Shown here in pieces: positions 1-11,114 of a stretch of DNA of 64,000 nt. The translations under genes and the position numbers were made by a program. Position 1 is the first letter of the stretch; every line of letters starts with the position of its first letter. Source of the DNA: Raphanus sativus (lineage: Eukaryota > Streptophyta > Magnoliopsida > Brassicales > Brassicaceae); NCBI RefSeq assembly GCF_000801105.2, contig NC_079517.1, positions 4,836,001-4,900,000 on the forward strand, given 5' to 3'. The notes beneath the pieces are model-generated. The model had not been told where the DNA came from. It saw only the letters and a program-made list of their open reading frames with translations, and ran no database searches.

Positions 1-48
1 AACTTTGAAAATGATTACAAAGATGGAAGAAGCATAAAGTTCACACAC

Positions 49-722
49 CTTTTCTTCAATTGCCTTTAGCTCAGAGCTATTCACTGTCCCGCCTTCTTTC
101 TGTAAAAGCTCATCTATAGATCTACAAAGCATAGCGTTCTGATTCACCTGGAGATAGAGAGATTCAAAAACACACTCTTTCATCAGTTCTTTTAAACTAG
201 TAAAGATCACAAAGATAAAACAGAGAGTTGAAACAGAGAGAGCGAGAGAACAGAGGGAGAGACCAGTTTCTTGCGTTGAGCTTTAGGAGAGGAGAACTTC
301 TTAACGGTTTTGACGAAGGCGGTTACGAACGTGACGCCGGCGTAAGCGAGCGGGACGGCGAGCATCCACGGCAGCTTGCTGCTTCCGACTCGGGGACCTG
401 GAATCGCTTGAGTCACCGATCCGGTGAACTCGACTAGGTCAAGCGCCTTCTCCTGAATCCACAGCATATCCTCCTCTACTTCTTCCTCTTCTTCCTCCAC
501 CTCGCTCGAGCTCTTCTGTTTTTTGCTCTCAATCTCCGATGGTTTCTTCGAAGCTGAGGCGGAAGTTGAGAGGAGGTTCGGTTTCGAGGGACGGAGTGAG
601 GGTAAGGAGACGAGAAACGGTGTTTTAGGGGAGGAGCGAGGGAGAAGCGATTGTTGACGAACATTGTGTTGAGTTTGACTCTGGAGAAGAAGTCGAGATG
701 AAGGTTGGAGAAGAGACGCCAT
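49..722 (-). CDS. At5g08540-like plastid protein, 5' part (exons 1 and 2; gene runs off the left edge)
   Basis: Partial gene. Exon 1 is 264-722 and exon 2 is 49-147. They join in phase 0 with a GT donor at 262-263 and an AG acceptor at 148-149, and a further donor at 47-48 shows that the gene continues beyond base 1. The first ~60 residues are rich in Ser, Leu and Arg with few acidic residues, as in a chloroplast transit peptide. A Glu-rich stretch (SSSEVEEEEEEVEEDMLW) and a hydrophobic segment (LPWMLAVPLAYAGVTFV) follow. Exon 2 adds 33 residues containing NAMLCRSIDELL. I match it from memory to At5g08540, which databases label loosely as an rRNA methyltransferase J-like protein; no methyltransferase motif is visible in the part seen. 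The collinear neighbours support the match. The biochemical function is unknown. Confidence 0.72.
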
Positions 723-778
723 TGGTGAAGCTCGGATGCGGCGGAGCTGTACAAAAGCATGATTTGTAACACTGTTTT

Positions 779-800
779 ATTGGGCCACGGCCCATATATT
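779..800. promoter_or_regulatory. Paired site II (TGGGCC/GGCCCA) elements upstream of the At5g08540-like gene
   Basis: TGGGCC lies at 781-786 and GGCCCA at 789-794, about 60 bases upstream of the start codon. Site II elements (TGGGCY) are bound by TCP factors and are common in promoters of genes for organelle proteins and ribosome biogenesis. The promoter role is inferred from motif and position. Confidence 0.5.
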
Positions 801-1187
801 ATAAATTACTAACGAAAAGAAAAGTTACCTTTTCCGAATATAGGGTCTCTTTTTTACTGAAGCCCAAGATGAAGATCTTGGTCTTTGGAGACTTTAATTG
901 ACCACTTCAATTATTTTCATGTAAATTAAGATTTTCACAATTCAAATAGAATAGTCATGTTAATGCATGAGTTAACCAATGGAAGGCATATTTGCATGAT
1001 GAACATACGAATTAGAATTTTACAAGGAAACCATTAGCTTCCCTTTGTCTACATTATGTCATTTAAGAAAAAAATTGAAAGAATTAAAAAAAAAAATTGG
1101 ATTCTGCTTGTAGGCAGTTGAACTCGAGAGTAATTAAGGAACAAATGTCTCAAATGTTGTTGAGTTCTAAGACTAGCATATACAATT
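795..1187. other. Intergenic: upstream of At5g08540-like gene and 3' flank of the G-patch gene
   Basis: AT-rich, with A-runs near 1085-1100. No credible ORF, RNA gene or repeat was seen. Confidence 0.5.
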
Positions 1188-2081
1188 TTATACATTATCA
1201 GGCCAGAACTCCCTGAAGAAGGCTCGTTCGAATTCCTTTTCCTGTAGAAGTTTTTCGTGCTCCATTAACTTTCGCATTTTCTTTGAAAGTTTCTTGGATT
1301 GCTTAGAAACTGCTTCCTCCTGAAATTTTTTTTATAGAGTAAGAAAAAGATCAGATATACACGCCTTAGAGAGAGAGAGATAAGAGAGTATGTGCACCGG
1401 AAACTACAACTTGTACTTGTTGAATATATATCTAAGAATACAGACCTTTCCAGAATCTGTACTAGGTTTCACGGCTTTTCTCTTGGCTGGTTTTGGTTTT
1501 TCAGCTGCAGCTCCCAGTCCTCGTTTGTTATTTTTCGGCTCTGTTTGTACTGGCACCAATATACCCTGTTTGGAAGGAAACCAAATCTCTCATAAAAACT
1601 TTGAATACTTGTATACAGAGAAGCTAGTACATAATCGGGCATGAATTATCAGAAACAACAATGAAAAATCAACCAAGACACAGAAAAAAAAAAGATTCCA
1701 AACTGTGAACCAAATTCACTTGTAGAGACTTCAGCAAGATAATACACAATCTAGCACGAATTTCAAAATAAAACTTTACTCACAATCCTTGGAAACAATA
1801 TCCCTATTAGGTGGTCGAAAGACACTGCATGTATAAATGCACATGTGAATTTACCTGTTCAGCGGCTCCAAGACCAGTACCTTCCTTCCAGCCTTGCTTC
1901 TTTAAGAGCTGCATATACCAATTACACACAATTGGTTTAACACCAGGTAGAGTATTTAAATCTTAAAGGGGGAAAAACACATCAACTTAAACATCACACG
2001 GCTCAACAAAAATACCTGAAACCCAATGTTGGAAGAACTGATTGCAGCCCATGAACTGCTCGATCCAGCAGACTCACCCAT
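1188..2081 (-). CDS. G-patch (D111) domain protein, At5g08535-like
   Basis: Four coding exons on the minus strand: 2016-2081, 1855-1908, 1446-1565 and 1188-1319, all phase 0 with GT-AG borders. They give 123 residues. The ATG at 2081 is preceded in frame by a TAG. A G-patch occupies about residues 18-60, with the typical spaced glycines in NIGFQLLKKQGWKEGTGLG followed by AAEQGILVPVQ. The C-terminal half is Lys-rich and likely helical (KKLSKKMRKLMEHEKLLQ) and ends in REFWPDNV. G-patch proteins usually bind RNA or activate DEAH-box helicases, so a nuclear RNA-processing role is likely but not proven. A non-coding first exon probably lies near 2330-2480, where a GGTGAG donor is visible on the minus strand. 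Exons of 54-132 bases explain why no long ORF covers this gene. Confidence 0.85.
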
Positions 2082-2529
2082 AGAGCTCGACTCCTATATA
2101 TCCAGTGACAACCTATATACAAGGGTTCAAACCTATGTTCAAACATTCAGAACAAATTAAAAAAAAAAAAAGTTGGAATGAAAGTTAGTAGCTTTAATTT
2201 TAGGGTTAACAATTCAGATTGTAAATTCGTGCCTGGCCAGGATTGATGCACGAACCCAAAGTTTAAACAAGGAGGGATTTTCATAAACCATGATTCCGAA
2301 AAGACAATTCAAGTAACGGCGAACTCACCCAAAAGGACGTTAAACTTTCAAGCAGTCTCCCGAACAGAATCAGACCACGATTCCCTAAAGCCGAAGAGAC
2401 GAGCTTCTCGAAATCCGCTTCGAGTCTCCAAAGAACAATTCGCTATTTCTGTTCGAACAACCGCCTCTGCTTGTCGTCCCTTGTCGCCGGCGTGAGGCGG
2501 TTGAGCATCTTGGTTTTATTTTAACCGCC

Positions 2530-2700
2530 TTCTAAAGTATAACGGGCCTTTGCTAAGAAAAAAAGCATAACGGGCCTATTTATTTAGGCCAGGCTCAATA
2601 TAGGCCCATAACAAATAGCAGACGCGGACTAATCTGAACCAAATAGTAATCTGGAGTCCGTCGCACTCAGGTGGGCATAAGCACAGAGCGTCCACGCTTC
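2530..2700. promoter_or_regulatory. Shared (bidirectional) promoter between the G-patch gene and CI51
   Basis: The G-patch gene (leftward) and CI51 (rightward) are head-to-head, with starts 713 bases apart and an even shorter gap between likely transcripts. The interval has a consensus site II element (GGCCCA, 2603-2608) and nearby degenerate CGGGCC and AGGCC motifs. Site II elements are established in promoters of nuclear genes for respiratory-chain subunits. Bidirectionality is inferred from the layout. Confidence 0.5.
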
Positions 2701-2794
2701 ACCTTCTTCCTCCTCTATATCCCCCATTCTCGATTCAAGAGAACAAAGGCCAAGTCTCTCTGTATCCCAATTCTTCGCTGAAATTTTCGTATAC

Positions 2795-4641
2795 ATGGTA
2801 GGCAATCAGTTTCTCGTATTCCCTTTGATTATCTTCGTTTCTCCATTTCTAGGTTATGCATATTTTTCTTTTCTCGATCGCAAATGTTAGGGTTTTTGGA
2901 ATGTAAGACTTGATTTGTTTCAAAAGTTAGCTGAATAATTGAAAAACGCTACCTTTTCTCATACAGATCTAGAGGTTTGTGATTTTTTTTGGTATTTGAT
3001 TTGATCTACTCGTTCTTCTTAGACACTGTTGATGCTTCTAGAGAGATTGAATTTATTCACTAGGTTTTGTTTGCTTTGACGTTGAAATATAGATTTTTTC
3101 CAATGATTTTTAAGTGCTTTGCTTTTTGAGTCTGATCATGCGTTTCTATATAACCTCTTATGTTCTATGCGTTGGGATTACAGGCACCTGTGAGAGGGAT
3201 TCTTGGTTTGCATAGGGCAGCATCAGTTTGGAAGGAGAGTAACAGATTGGCTCCAGCTCTGAGATCATTCAGCACCACAGCTGCGTCCACTTCCACCACT
3301 CCACAGCCGCCTCCACCTCCTCCGCCTCCGGAGAAGACTCATTTCGGTGGTCTCAAGGATGAAGATCGGATTTTCACCAACCTCTACGGTCTGCACGACC
3401 CCTTTCTCAAGGGGGCGATGAAGAGAGGTGATTGGCATAGGACCAAAGATTTGGTGCTCAAGGGTACTGATTGGATTGTTAATGAGATGAAAAAGTCCGG
3501 TCTTCGTGGACGTGGTGGTGCTGGTTTCCCTTCTGGTCTTAAGTGGTCCTTTATGCCTAAAGTCTCTGATGGTCGTCCTTCTTATTTGGTTGTCAACGCT
3601 GATGAGAGTGAGCCTGGGACTTGTAAAGATAGGGAGATCATGCGTCATGACCCTCACAAGCTGTTGGAAGGGTGTTTGATTGCTGGTGTTGGGATGAGAG
3701 CTAGTGCTGCTTATATTTACATCAGGGGTGAGTATGTGAATGAACGTTTGAATCTAGAGAAGGCGAGGAGAGAGGCATATGCAGCTGGTCTCTTGGGGAA
3801 GAATGCATGTGGTTCTGGGTATGATTTCGATGTTTATATCCATTTTGGAGCTGGTGCGTACATTTGTGGTGAAGAGACTGCGCTTCTTGAAAGCCTTGAA
3901 GGGAAGCAAGGAAAACCTAGGTTGAAGCCTCCGTTCCCTGCTAATGCTGGTTTGTATGGCTGTCCCACTACCGTTACCAATGTGGAGACGGTGGCTGTTT
4001 CTCCTACCATTTTAAGGCGTGGACCAGAGTGGTTTTCGAGTTTTGGTAGGAAGAATAACTCTGGGACAAAGCTGTTTTGTATATCCGGCCATGTGAACAA
4101 GCCATGTACCGTTGAAGAGGAGATGAGTATCCCTCTCAAGGAACTGATTGAGAGGCATTGTGGAGGTGTTAGGGGTGGATGGGACAACCTGCTTGCTATC
4201 ATTCCTGGAGGTTCATCTGTCCCTTTGATTCCTAAGAACATATGCGAGGATGTGCTGATGGATTTCGATGCGCTCAAGGCTGTCCAATCAGGGCTAGGAA
4301 CTGCAGCGGTCATTGTGATGGATAAATCAACCGATGTTGTGGATGCAATCGCGAGGCTCTCTTACTTCTACAAGCACGAAAGCTGTGGGCAGTGCACTCC
4401 TTGCAGAGAGGGAACAGGTTGGCTCTGGATGATCATGGAGAGAATGAAAGTTGGCAATGCAAAGCTGGAAGAGATTGATATGCTTCACGAGGTAACCAAG
4501 CAGATCGAAGGACACACAATCTGTGCATTGGGTGATGCAGCTGCATGGCCAGTGCAAGGTCTGATAAGGCACTTTAGGCCGGAGCTTGAGAGAAGGATCA
4601 GGGAACGCGCTGAAAAGGAGTTGCTACAGGCTGCTGCTTAA
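2795..4641 (+). CDS. CI51: NADH dehydrogenase (ubiquinone) flavoprotein 1, 51 kDa subunit of mitochondrial complex I
   Basis: Joins 2795-2797 (the ATG alone) to 3184-4641, giving 486 residues, the length of the Arabidopsis protein (At5g08530). It oxidises NADH in the matrix arm of complex I, passing electrons to FMN and then to a 4Fe-4S cluster (N3). Visible in the protein are an Arg/Ser-rich mitochondrial presequence (to ~residue 35), a poly-Pro stretch, the Gly-rich nucleotide motif GRGGAGFP at ~110-117, the FMN-site segment [10 protein letters not shown] from ~223, and the cluster cysteines C402, C405, C408 and C448. The first intron sits immediately after the ATG codon. The in-frame ATG at 3160 lies inside that intron and would give a different N terminus, so I reject it. 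The rest of the coding region is one uninterrupted exon. Confidence 0.97.
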
Positions 4642-6625
4642 AACCCTTCTTAACGACAGGTTTGCAACTCCAATCCTTGAAACTTTTTTGATTTCCTGTT
4701 CCAAACTTTAAAGCAAAGATCTAGTTGATTGTCAGTACTCGCCTCTTGGGGGCTCTATAGTTTCTTTTTGGTCCTTCATAATCTATACCTTTTTTTGCAG
4801 GGTATTTGCTATCATTATCGATGGAAATAAAATCTGAAGCACATTATTAGGGTTTTGGGGATGCAAAACTACTTCAGAAGGAGAAGAAGGTAATGTATTT
4901 GTTGAAATGGTTCATGTTGAACTTTAATCAAACTGTATCAGAAAGAGACTGTTTGCTCTTTTGCGTATTCTACTTTCTTTCAATGCGTGTTTGTTTTTCT
5001 CATGACTATGCTGAGATCACATTTTGGGAACAACCAACCAAAGAAAACCTTTTCATATTTGAAATAATGTATGCTCTTTTTGGGGTTTATAATCAATCAA
5101 TGGTTCTATTTGGCTTGTTGTGGAAAATATCTATACCCGTAGTTGATCTGTATCATTGTGATTAGTCGCAACTGGTAGAATCTTAATCTTGGTGTGACTA
5201 TTCTCATTTTATGTTCACATTAAAAAGAGGAAAAAGATAAATGTTAGAAAGACCTGTGAATTGATGGGACAAGTATGGTAGGGGACTGGTTTGGTTTGGT
5301 TTGGTTTGGTGGATGTTTATGGATAAGACGTACGTCACCATCTTCTTCTAACTTCTTTGTCCACTTCTGCAGTTTATTTCCAATATTCAACTTCTTTCCT
5401 AATCGACAACATTACAAGATTGAGATGTAGTGAAAGTAAATCTATACATAATACATATCAAGTCAGTATTTGTAAAAGCTTTGTTGCACAGTGACTAGGC
5501 ACTAAAACACATACTGCATAAACCCGACAGTGTATTTTGTAGGCAACTTCTTTTTGGGTAAAAGTTTCTTAGGCAACTTTTCTTTTTTGAGAAAGATTTG
5601 AAGTTAATTCAAAAAGCATGTAAAATAATTAAAAAGCCTAAGGACTTCAACTCTTAGGCAACTTACATGTTTTTTTTTATAATGGAAAGTGTAATCTAAA
5701 GTTTGCTAACACAGAAAAAGTCTAAACTAATAATACTAAATTAGTTGGACACACAGTTTTGTAATTTGTAATTGTGTAATGATAAAAAGTAACATGAGCA
5801 GTACAAATAATTATTATTCATCAATGATTGACTAGGACCCCAAATGTCACCCAAAAATAAATCTTGGCACATGCTATAGCATTATGAAAGTGGGAAAACA
5901 AAATAGAGGAAAATCGAATATAATTAGCGTTGGTCTATTATTAAATTACTTGGTACAATAATCTGGCAAAAGATAAATAAAATTACTTCGTATATTTTAC
6001 ATAATTACCAAAAATTAGACAAAAAAAATAGATGAGAGGAAATAATAAGGTAACGAGAAATGTATAAAAGTGAAAAAAACAGCGAAACTGAGGTGTGAAG
6101 GAACTGTAGCAATCAATGGTGTGGGCGCTTTGAACTTAACTTCCCCTTTAACAATATCACTCTGTTTCTCTATTTTGTTTTGAACTTACCCCTTCTTAAC
6201 AATGGCGTTTTGACGACCTCTCTCATCTCTCTCTCTCGCAATCCCTAGAAGACCCAAATAAACCCCCTAATTTCTCTTTAATTTCATGTTGATTTGCCTC
6301 AAATATACTTTTTCATTGTTGCTGAAGAACCAAATAAACACCTCTTTCTTAGCTCCTCCTGAGTAGGATACGCCAAAGATATCCTCGTTTATCGCCCTTA
6401 TTTTCAGGGATTTGATTCAGTTGAAAAGAGATTCCCTTTTTCGATTCCTCTTATAATAATAATCATCCTCCGAGATTCTCTCTCTATCAATTTCTCTAGT
6501 CTATCTGGAGTTATTAGTTTGTTTCTTTTGGATCTCTGATTAGTTGATTAGTGGAACGCTAAAAAAGATTCCAACTTTATTTAGTGTGATCTATCGGGTG
6601 GGGTTTGATTTAGAGGATCAAAAAA
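4642..6625. other. Intergenic: CI51 3' UTR, then promoter and 5' leader of the MYB gene
   Basis: The first ~300 bases look like the CI51 3' UTR. A TTTGG microsatellite (about five units) lies at 5285-5310. From about 6100 a pyrimidine-rich leader leads to the MYB start codon. It contains short upstream ORFs, including ATG-GCG-TTT-TGA near 6201 and a 26-codon one at 6286-6366. No further gene was seen. Confidence 0.45.
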
Positions 6626-8388
6626 ATGACTGTGGAGGAAGTTAGTGGCGACGGTTCTGCGTGGAGTAGGGAAGATGATATTGCGTTCGAGAGAGCTCTT
6701 GCTAGTTACACAGATGAATCAGAGGAAAAGTGGGAGAAGATTGCTGCGGATGTTCCAGGGAAAAGTGTCCAGCAGATTAAAGAGCATTACGAGCTTTTAG
6801 TTGAAGATGTTAGTAGGATCGAATCAGGATGTGTCCCACTTCCTTCTTACCGTGGTTATCCTCTTGAGGATGCTGGTGGTTGTGACGATGGAGGAGGAGG
6901 GAGCAGTAAGAAAGGAGGTGGCAACAACAGTCATGATCAGGGAAGCAAAGCAAAGGCTGATCAAGAACGACGAAAGGGTATTGCCTGGTCCGAGGATGAG
7001 CACAGGTGTGAGATCCTTTTTGTTTTATTTATTCTGCTAATTATGTTTATGCTTCTTCTCAATCCTTTAGTATTTTTTCTTGATTAAGATCAAGAACATT
7101 AATCCTTTAGGCATATCCTCTGGATGTCAATTTTCTTGTGAACCTAGAGCAAGTTAGATTTTTTTTGGAATTTATAGTGCTTAGAAGCAAGACCTTTACC
7201 GGAACTCTTAGATTCTTGGTTTTAGTTTCTAGGGGGGGACTTACCCAAGGTAAACTAACTCTAGAGGATGCTTCCTAAATTCTCATGATTTCTAAGGCTC
7301 TGCTATTAGTGAAAGTGTAACTTTGCATGGGTGGGGAAAAAGAAAGATGTCCTCATAAATTATCATTACCTCCCTGTCTTAACTGCTATATCATTACATC
7401 CACCATGTTAGAGATGATGGGGAGATAGCTATCTAACCTCTGGGACCATTTTGACCATCTTTTCCACCACTTGATGAAGCTAGATGCTGTTTATTATGCT
7501 GAAACCTTGAGAAAAAGGATAGTTAGTTGGTCCACCTCCGTTATTGTATAACCCCACTTTCCTTTTTGAAAAGGAATCACCGGACTGTTTTTTTCCACTA
7601 GCAAAAAAAATGGAAAATTGGAAGTGGGTTTAACAGTGAAGTTGATCTTTCTTTTGTTGAAATGTCCTGCTGTGAGAGTTTAATTTTTACACAAGACAAA
7701 ACCGTTTATGTGTGTTTTCATGTTTGATACTTATGCAAGCTCTTGTGTGGTTCCTTTAGCAAGCTCTTGTGTGTTTTCTTGTTTGATACTTATGACCAGA
7801 AAGATTCTGTCTTTTTGTGTATGCAATGATTCTGATGAACTAATGGGGTTGTCTCTTCTGTGTTGCAGGTTATTTCTTCTTGGTTTGGATAAGTATGGGA
7901 AAGGTGATTGGCGTAGCATTTCTCGTAACTTTGTGGTAACAAGAACACCGACCCAAGTCGCCAGCCATGCTCAGAAGTATTTCATTCGTCTAAACTCAAT
8001 GAACAAAGACAGAAGACGATCAAGCATTCATGACATTACTAGTGTTGGCGACGCAGATGTCTCAACGCCACAAGGACCGATCACTGGTCAGAACAACAAC
8101 ACCACCACCGGTTCTGCTCCTGTTGCTGGAGGAGGAAACAAATCAGTCAAGCAAGCCGCCTCCCAACCACCACCTGGACCTCCTATGTATGGAACACCAA
8201 CCGTAGGTCAACCGGTAGGTGGACCATTGGTCTCAGCAGTTGGAACACCTGTGAACCTCCCAGCTCCTCCTCACATGGCTTATGGAGTCCATGCTGCTTC
8301 AGTCCCTGGCTCAGTGGTTCCTGGTGCACCAATGAACATGGCTCAGATGCCGTACACCATGCCGAGGACACCAACTGCTCATAGGTAA
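6626..8388 (+). CDS. R2R3-unlike, two-repeat MYB (DIVARICATA/MYBS class) transcription factor, At5g08520-like
   Basis: Exons 6626-7005 and 7869-8388, giving 299 residues. Residues ~10-65 form an N-terminal SANT/MYB repeat ([28 protein letters not shown]). A second MYB repeat at ~118-168 carries the class motif SHAQKYF at 159-165. In this family the first repeat serves protein contacts and the second binds GATA/I-box type sites (GATAAG). The intron falls inside the second repeat (EDEHR / [10 protein letters not shown]), the position typical of the family. The C-terminal third is Pro/Gly/Ala/Met-rich with low complexity. Length and features match Arabidopsis At5g08520 (MYBS2). Nuclear role in transcription, linked in the family to sugar and ABA responses; that link is family knowledge, not visible here. 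Confidence 0.93.
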
Positions 8389-8688
8389 CGTCGAAAATGC
8401 TCTCTGTTAGGTGTAAGAAAGTTGTGTAAAGGATTTAGTTAATATTCCTTGAGTGAGTTTTTTTTATTACTTAGTTTGTGAGGATTTTTACGACGTTCGA
8501 ATAAGATCATATGATTTAGTTTCAGACTCAGAGAAACAAAGCAACATCTTTATATGGTTTTAACCTCTGTGAAACTTTGTTAATGTTTCGGTTTGCTCAA
8601 CAGAAAGATTGTATACAAAGTAAAGTTTGATATGGAATTGAATATAAGAATGTGAAAACACTAAGTATTCAGTTCAACAGAGACTCGG

Positions 8689-10291
8689 TCATTGTTTCGA
8701 GTCAAAGTAACTCTTGTCTGGTTTTATTCTCCTGGTGATCTCATCAAGAACCTGATAGATCTCATAAGATCTTGGGTGTGATTTATCTTGCACAGTAAAG
8801 TTATGAACTTCAACTCCTACTTCCACAAGATAGCTATATCCAGCGGCCTTTGTCATCGTTTCCTTCTTCATCATCTTCCTCATCCTCAAAACTCCATCCC
8901 ACTTCTCGTTTGCGGCATATATATTTGACATGATCACACAGTTACCTGGATTGGAAGGTTCAAGCTTGAACAGTGCCTCGCTTGCTATCTCTGCTATCTC
9001 AACATTGCCATGGAAACTACAAGCCCCCAAAAGGGTTCCCCAAACGACAGCATCTGGCTTCATCGGCATTGTTCTGATGAGATCATAGGCTTCTTGCAGC
9101 TTCCCAACACGCCCCAAGAGATCGATCACGCATCCGTAGTGCTCTAGCTTTGGGGAAATCTTGTGAACTTCTTCCATGGACTTGAACAACTCTTTGCCCT
9201 TCTCCACCATCCCACCATGAACACAAGCTAGCAGCAACCCAACAAATGTCACTGCATCAGGTTTCCCTCCTTCTCGCTAAAGTAGCAACAGAGAATCATA
9301 ACGTTAAAACTTTTTAAAAACCAAGTGATCAACATGACAAGAAAAAAATGCTCACCAACATTTGGGCATAAAGCTCTAATGCTTGGTCGTGTTTCCCGTG
9401 CGTAGCTAGGCTACTGATCATAGAGTTCCATGAGCACAAATTTCTCTGCTTTCCAATCTCATCGAATATACATTTAGCTACATCTATCATTCCACATTTT
9501 GAGTACATCTCTAGCGTAGCATTACTAACGTAAATGTTATCAAAGAACCCGTTATCTCTAGCATATCTCTCTAACCTTCTCCCAATCTCCAATTCTCCTA
9601 GATTCGCACAAGCGGGGAGAACACTAGTTACAGTTACATGGTTAGGCTTCAAAGATTTATCTTTCTCCATACACAAAAACATCGTTAAAGCTTTAGCGTA
9701 GTTCCCGTTCTGACAAAACCCAGATATAACACTGGTCCACGAGATCACATTCTTACACGGCATCGAATCAAACAGCTCCATCGCCGCCTTCATATCACCC
9801 TGGCTTTTGTAAACCGTGATCATCGCGTTCCACACAGGTACATCTCGGTTAGGCATTTCGTCGAACACCCTGCGCGCACAACACAAAGCTCCCACCTTTG
9901 CGTATCCAGTGATTAAAGCAGTGCAGCAGAAGGAATCAGACTCAAACCCAGATCTAATAAACTGCGAATGAAGCATCCGTAACGTTCGAACCGACGACAT
10001 CGAAGCGGAAGCGGCGAAAACGAAATTGAAAGTGTGGTGATTTGGTCGGAGGCCATCGATGGAGAGGAGATTGAAGAGGGAGATAGATTCATGAGGCTGG
10101 TCGTGAGCGGAGTATGCTTGAATCAGCTTGTTATAGAGAAAGATACAAGGGCTACGGTGATGATCGAAGAGTTTTCGGGCGTAGACAAGGTTAGGAGGAA
10201 CACGGAGCAATCGTTGTAAGAGATCTTTGGTTTCGTCTAGGCCAGTTTTGAGACAGTGCGCGTGGAGCTGTTTGATCTGATTCATCCCCAC
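8689..10291 (-). CDS. Pentatricopeptide repeat (PLS/E class) protein, At5g08510-like
   Basis: Exons 9356-10291 and 8689-9276 join in phase 0 to encode 507 residues. Many 31-36-residue PPR units are visible, such as NLVYARKLFD, PVWNAMITVYKSQGDMKAAM, VISWTSVISGFCQNGNYAKA and SWNSMISSLATHGKHDQALE. The protein ends with an E/E+ domain pattern (WGTLLGACSFHGNVEIAEIA, LEPSNPGNCVIMSNIYAANE) and no DYW tripeptide, so it belongs to the E subgroup. Such proteins bind organelle transcripts and most often direct C-to-U editing with a DYW partner. Two starts are possible, ATG at 10291 or 10285; Arabidopsis begins at the second (MNQIKQLHAH). The promoter holds TGGGCT (10368-10373) and GGCCCA (10394-10399), consistent with a nuclear gene for an organelle protein. 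Confidence 0.92.
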
Positions 10292-10365
10292 GCGCCTACA
10301 CTTCCCGCGTAATCAGTGTTGAACTTTTATTGTTTTTTCTATCGTATTGACGCTGACGTAATGTA

Positions 10366-10400
10366 ATTGGGCTCATAAAAGATTTAAAAGTACGGCCCAT
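10366..10400 (-). promoter_or_regulatory. Site II elements upstream of the PPR gene
   Basis: TGGGCT at 10368-10373 and GGCCCA at 10394-10399, 75-110 bases upstream of the start codon. Same class of motif as at CI51 and PEX1. Function inferred. Confidence 0.45.
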
Positions 10401-10798
10401 ATAGTAAAGATATGTTTCGACAAAATTTTGAGCTCTTTATTTATGGTTTTCAAAAAATAATCATTATTATAAATTGGATAGAGATCTGATCAATGTTATA
10501 TTATTTTTTCACAGTATTATATCCTATTATCAATTATTATCTCCAGATTTTTTCCTAAAAGTATCTCTCAAATATTCTTTTGCTCATTTTTTAAATGGTA
10601 TATTTAGATAGCATACTAATCCTCATAAAATGTGACATGTACCTGTCCTAATGGTTTGGATTCTGAATAGGCTGGAAAATTTCAAAATCAGAAAATAATA
10701 TTGACATTTGATTCTTTATCAAAAAGATTCCTATTAAATAATCTATAAATTGAGTCTATTGTTCTTTGATTATGAGTATTCTTTACATTAATAATATA
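10400..10798. other. AT-rich intergenic stretch upstream of the defensin-like gene
   Basis: No ORF of note. From about 10640 the sequence is repeated at 11880-12175 (see the duplication entry), so this part travelled with the defensin-like gene's promoter. Confidence 0.5.
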
Positions 10799-11114
10799 AT
10801 GGATTTCACTAAGAGAATTTTGATGGTGTTTGCTCTTACCATTATGTTGGGCATTTCTTTTGTTCAGTGTCGTCAAAATCAGGAACTCATGTCTTGTAAG
10901 ATTTGGTTATAACTGTTTTTTATGGTGATTTGCTATTGTGAATTGTTCTAAATATATACTTTTTGTTTGTTTAGGGTCCGGAAAAAAATTTACTCAATGT
11001 TTCGACTCAGGTCCATGTCGAAAAGGGTTGCTGAAATGCATTGAGTTCTGCTCCTCGATGGGGACTGCAAATGGACAATGCAATAGTGAAAACATATGTT
11101 GTTGCATTCATTAG
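10799..11114 (+). CDS. Defensin-like (DEFL/LCR) secreted cysteine-rich peptide
   Basis: Two exons, 10799-10895 and 10975-11114, giving 78 residues; the single intron falls just after the signal-peptide exon as in the DEFL family. Residues 1-23 form a signal peptide (ILMVFALTIMLGISFVQ). The mature part has cysteines at 41, 47, 54, 58, 68, 74, 75 and 76, giving C-x5-C-x6-C-x3-C-x9-C-x5-CCC. The C-x3-C spacing is the alpha-helix signature of the CS-alpha-beta fold. One more Cys (24) lies at the predicted cleavage site. The position between the PPR gene and the CLPTM1-like gene agrees with an Arabidopsis DEFL gene I recall there (At5g08505). DEFL peptides act in defence or in pollen/embryo-sac signalling; which one applies here cannot be read from the sequence. 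Both exons are too short for ordinary ORF finding. Confidence 0.85.

Noticed and set aside
3160..3183. Alternative CI51 start (MFYALGLQ)
   Set aside because: Lies upstream of a good acceptor (TTACAG at 3178-3183), and the Arabidopsis-type start APVRG is supplied by an ATG exon at 2795.
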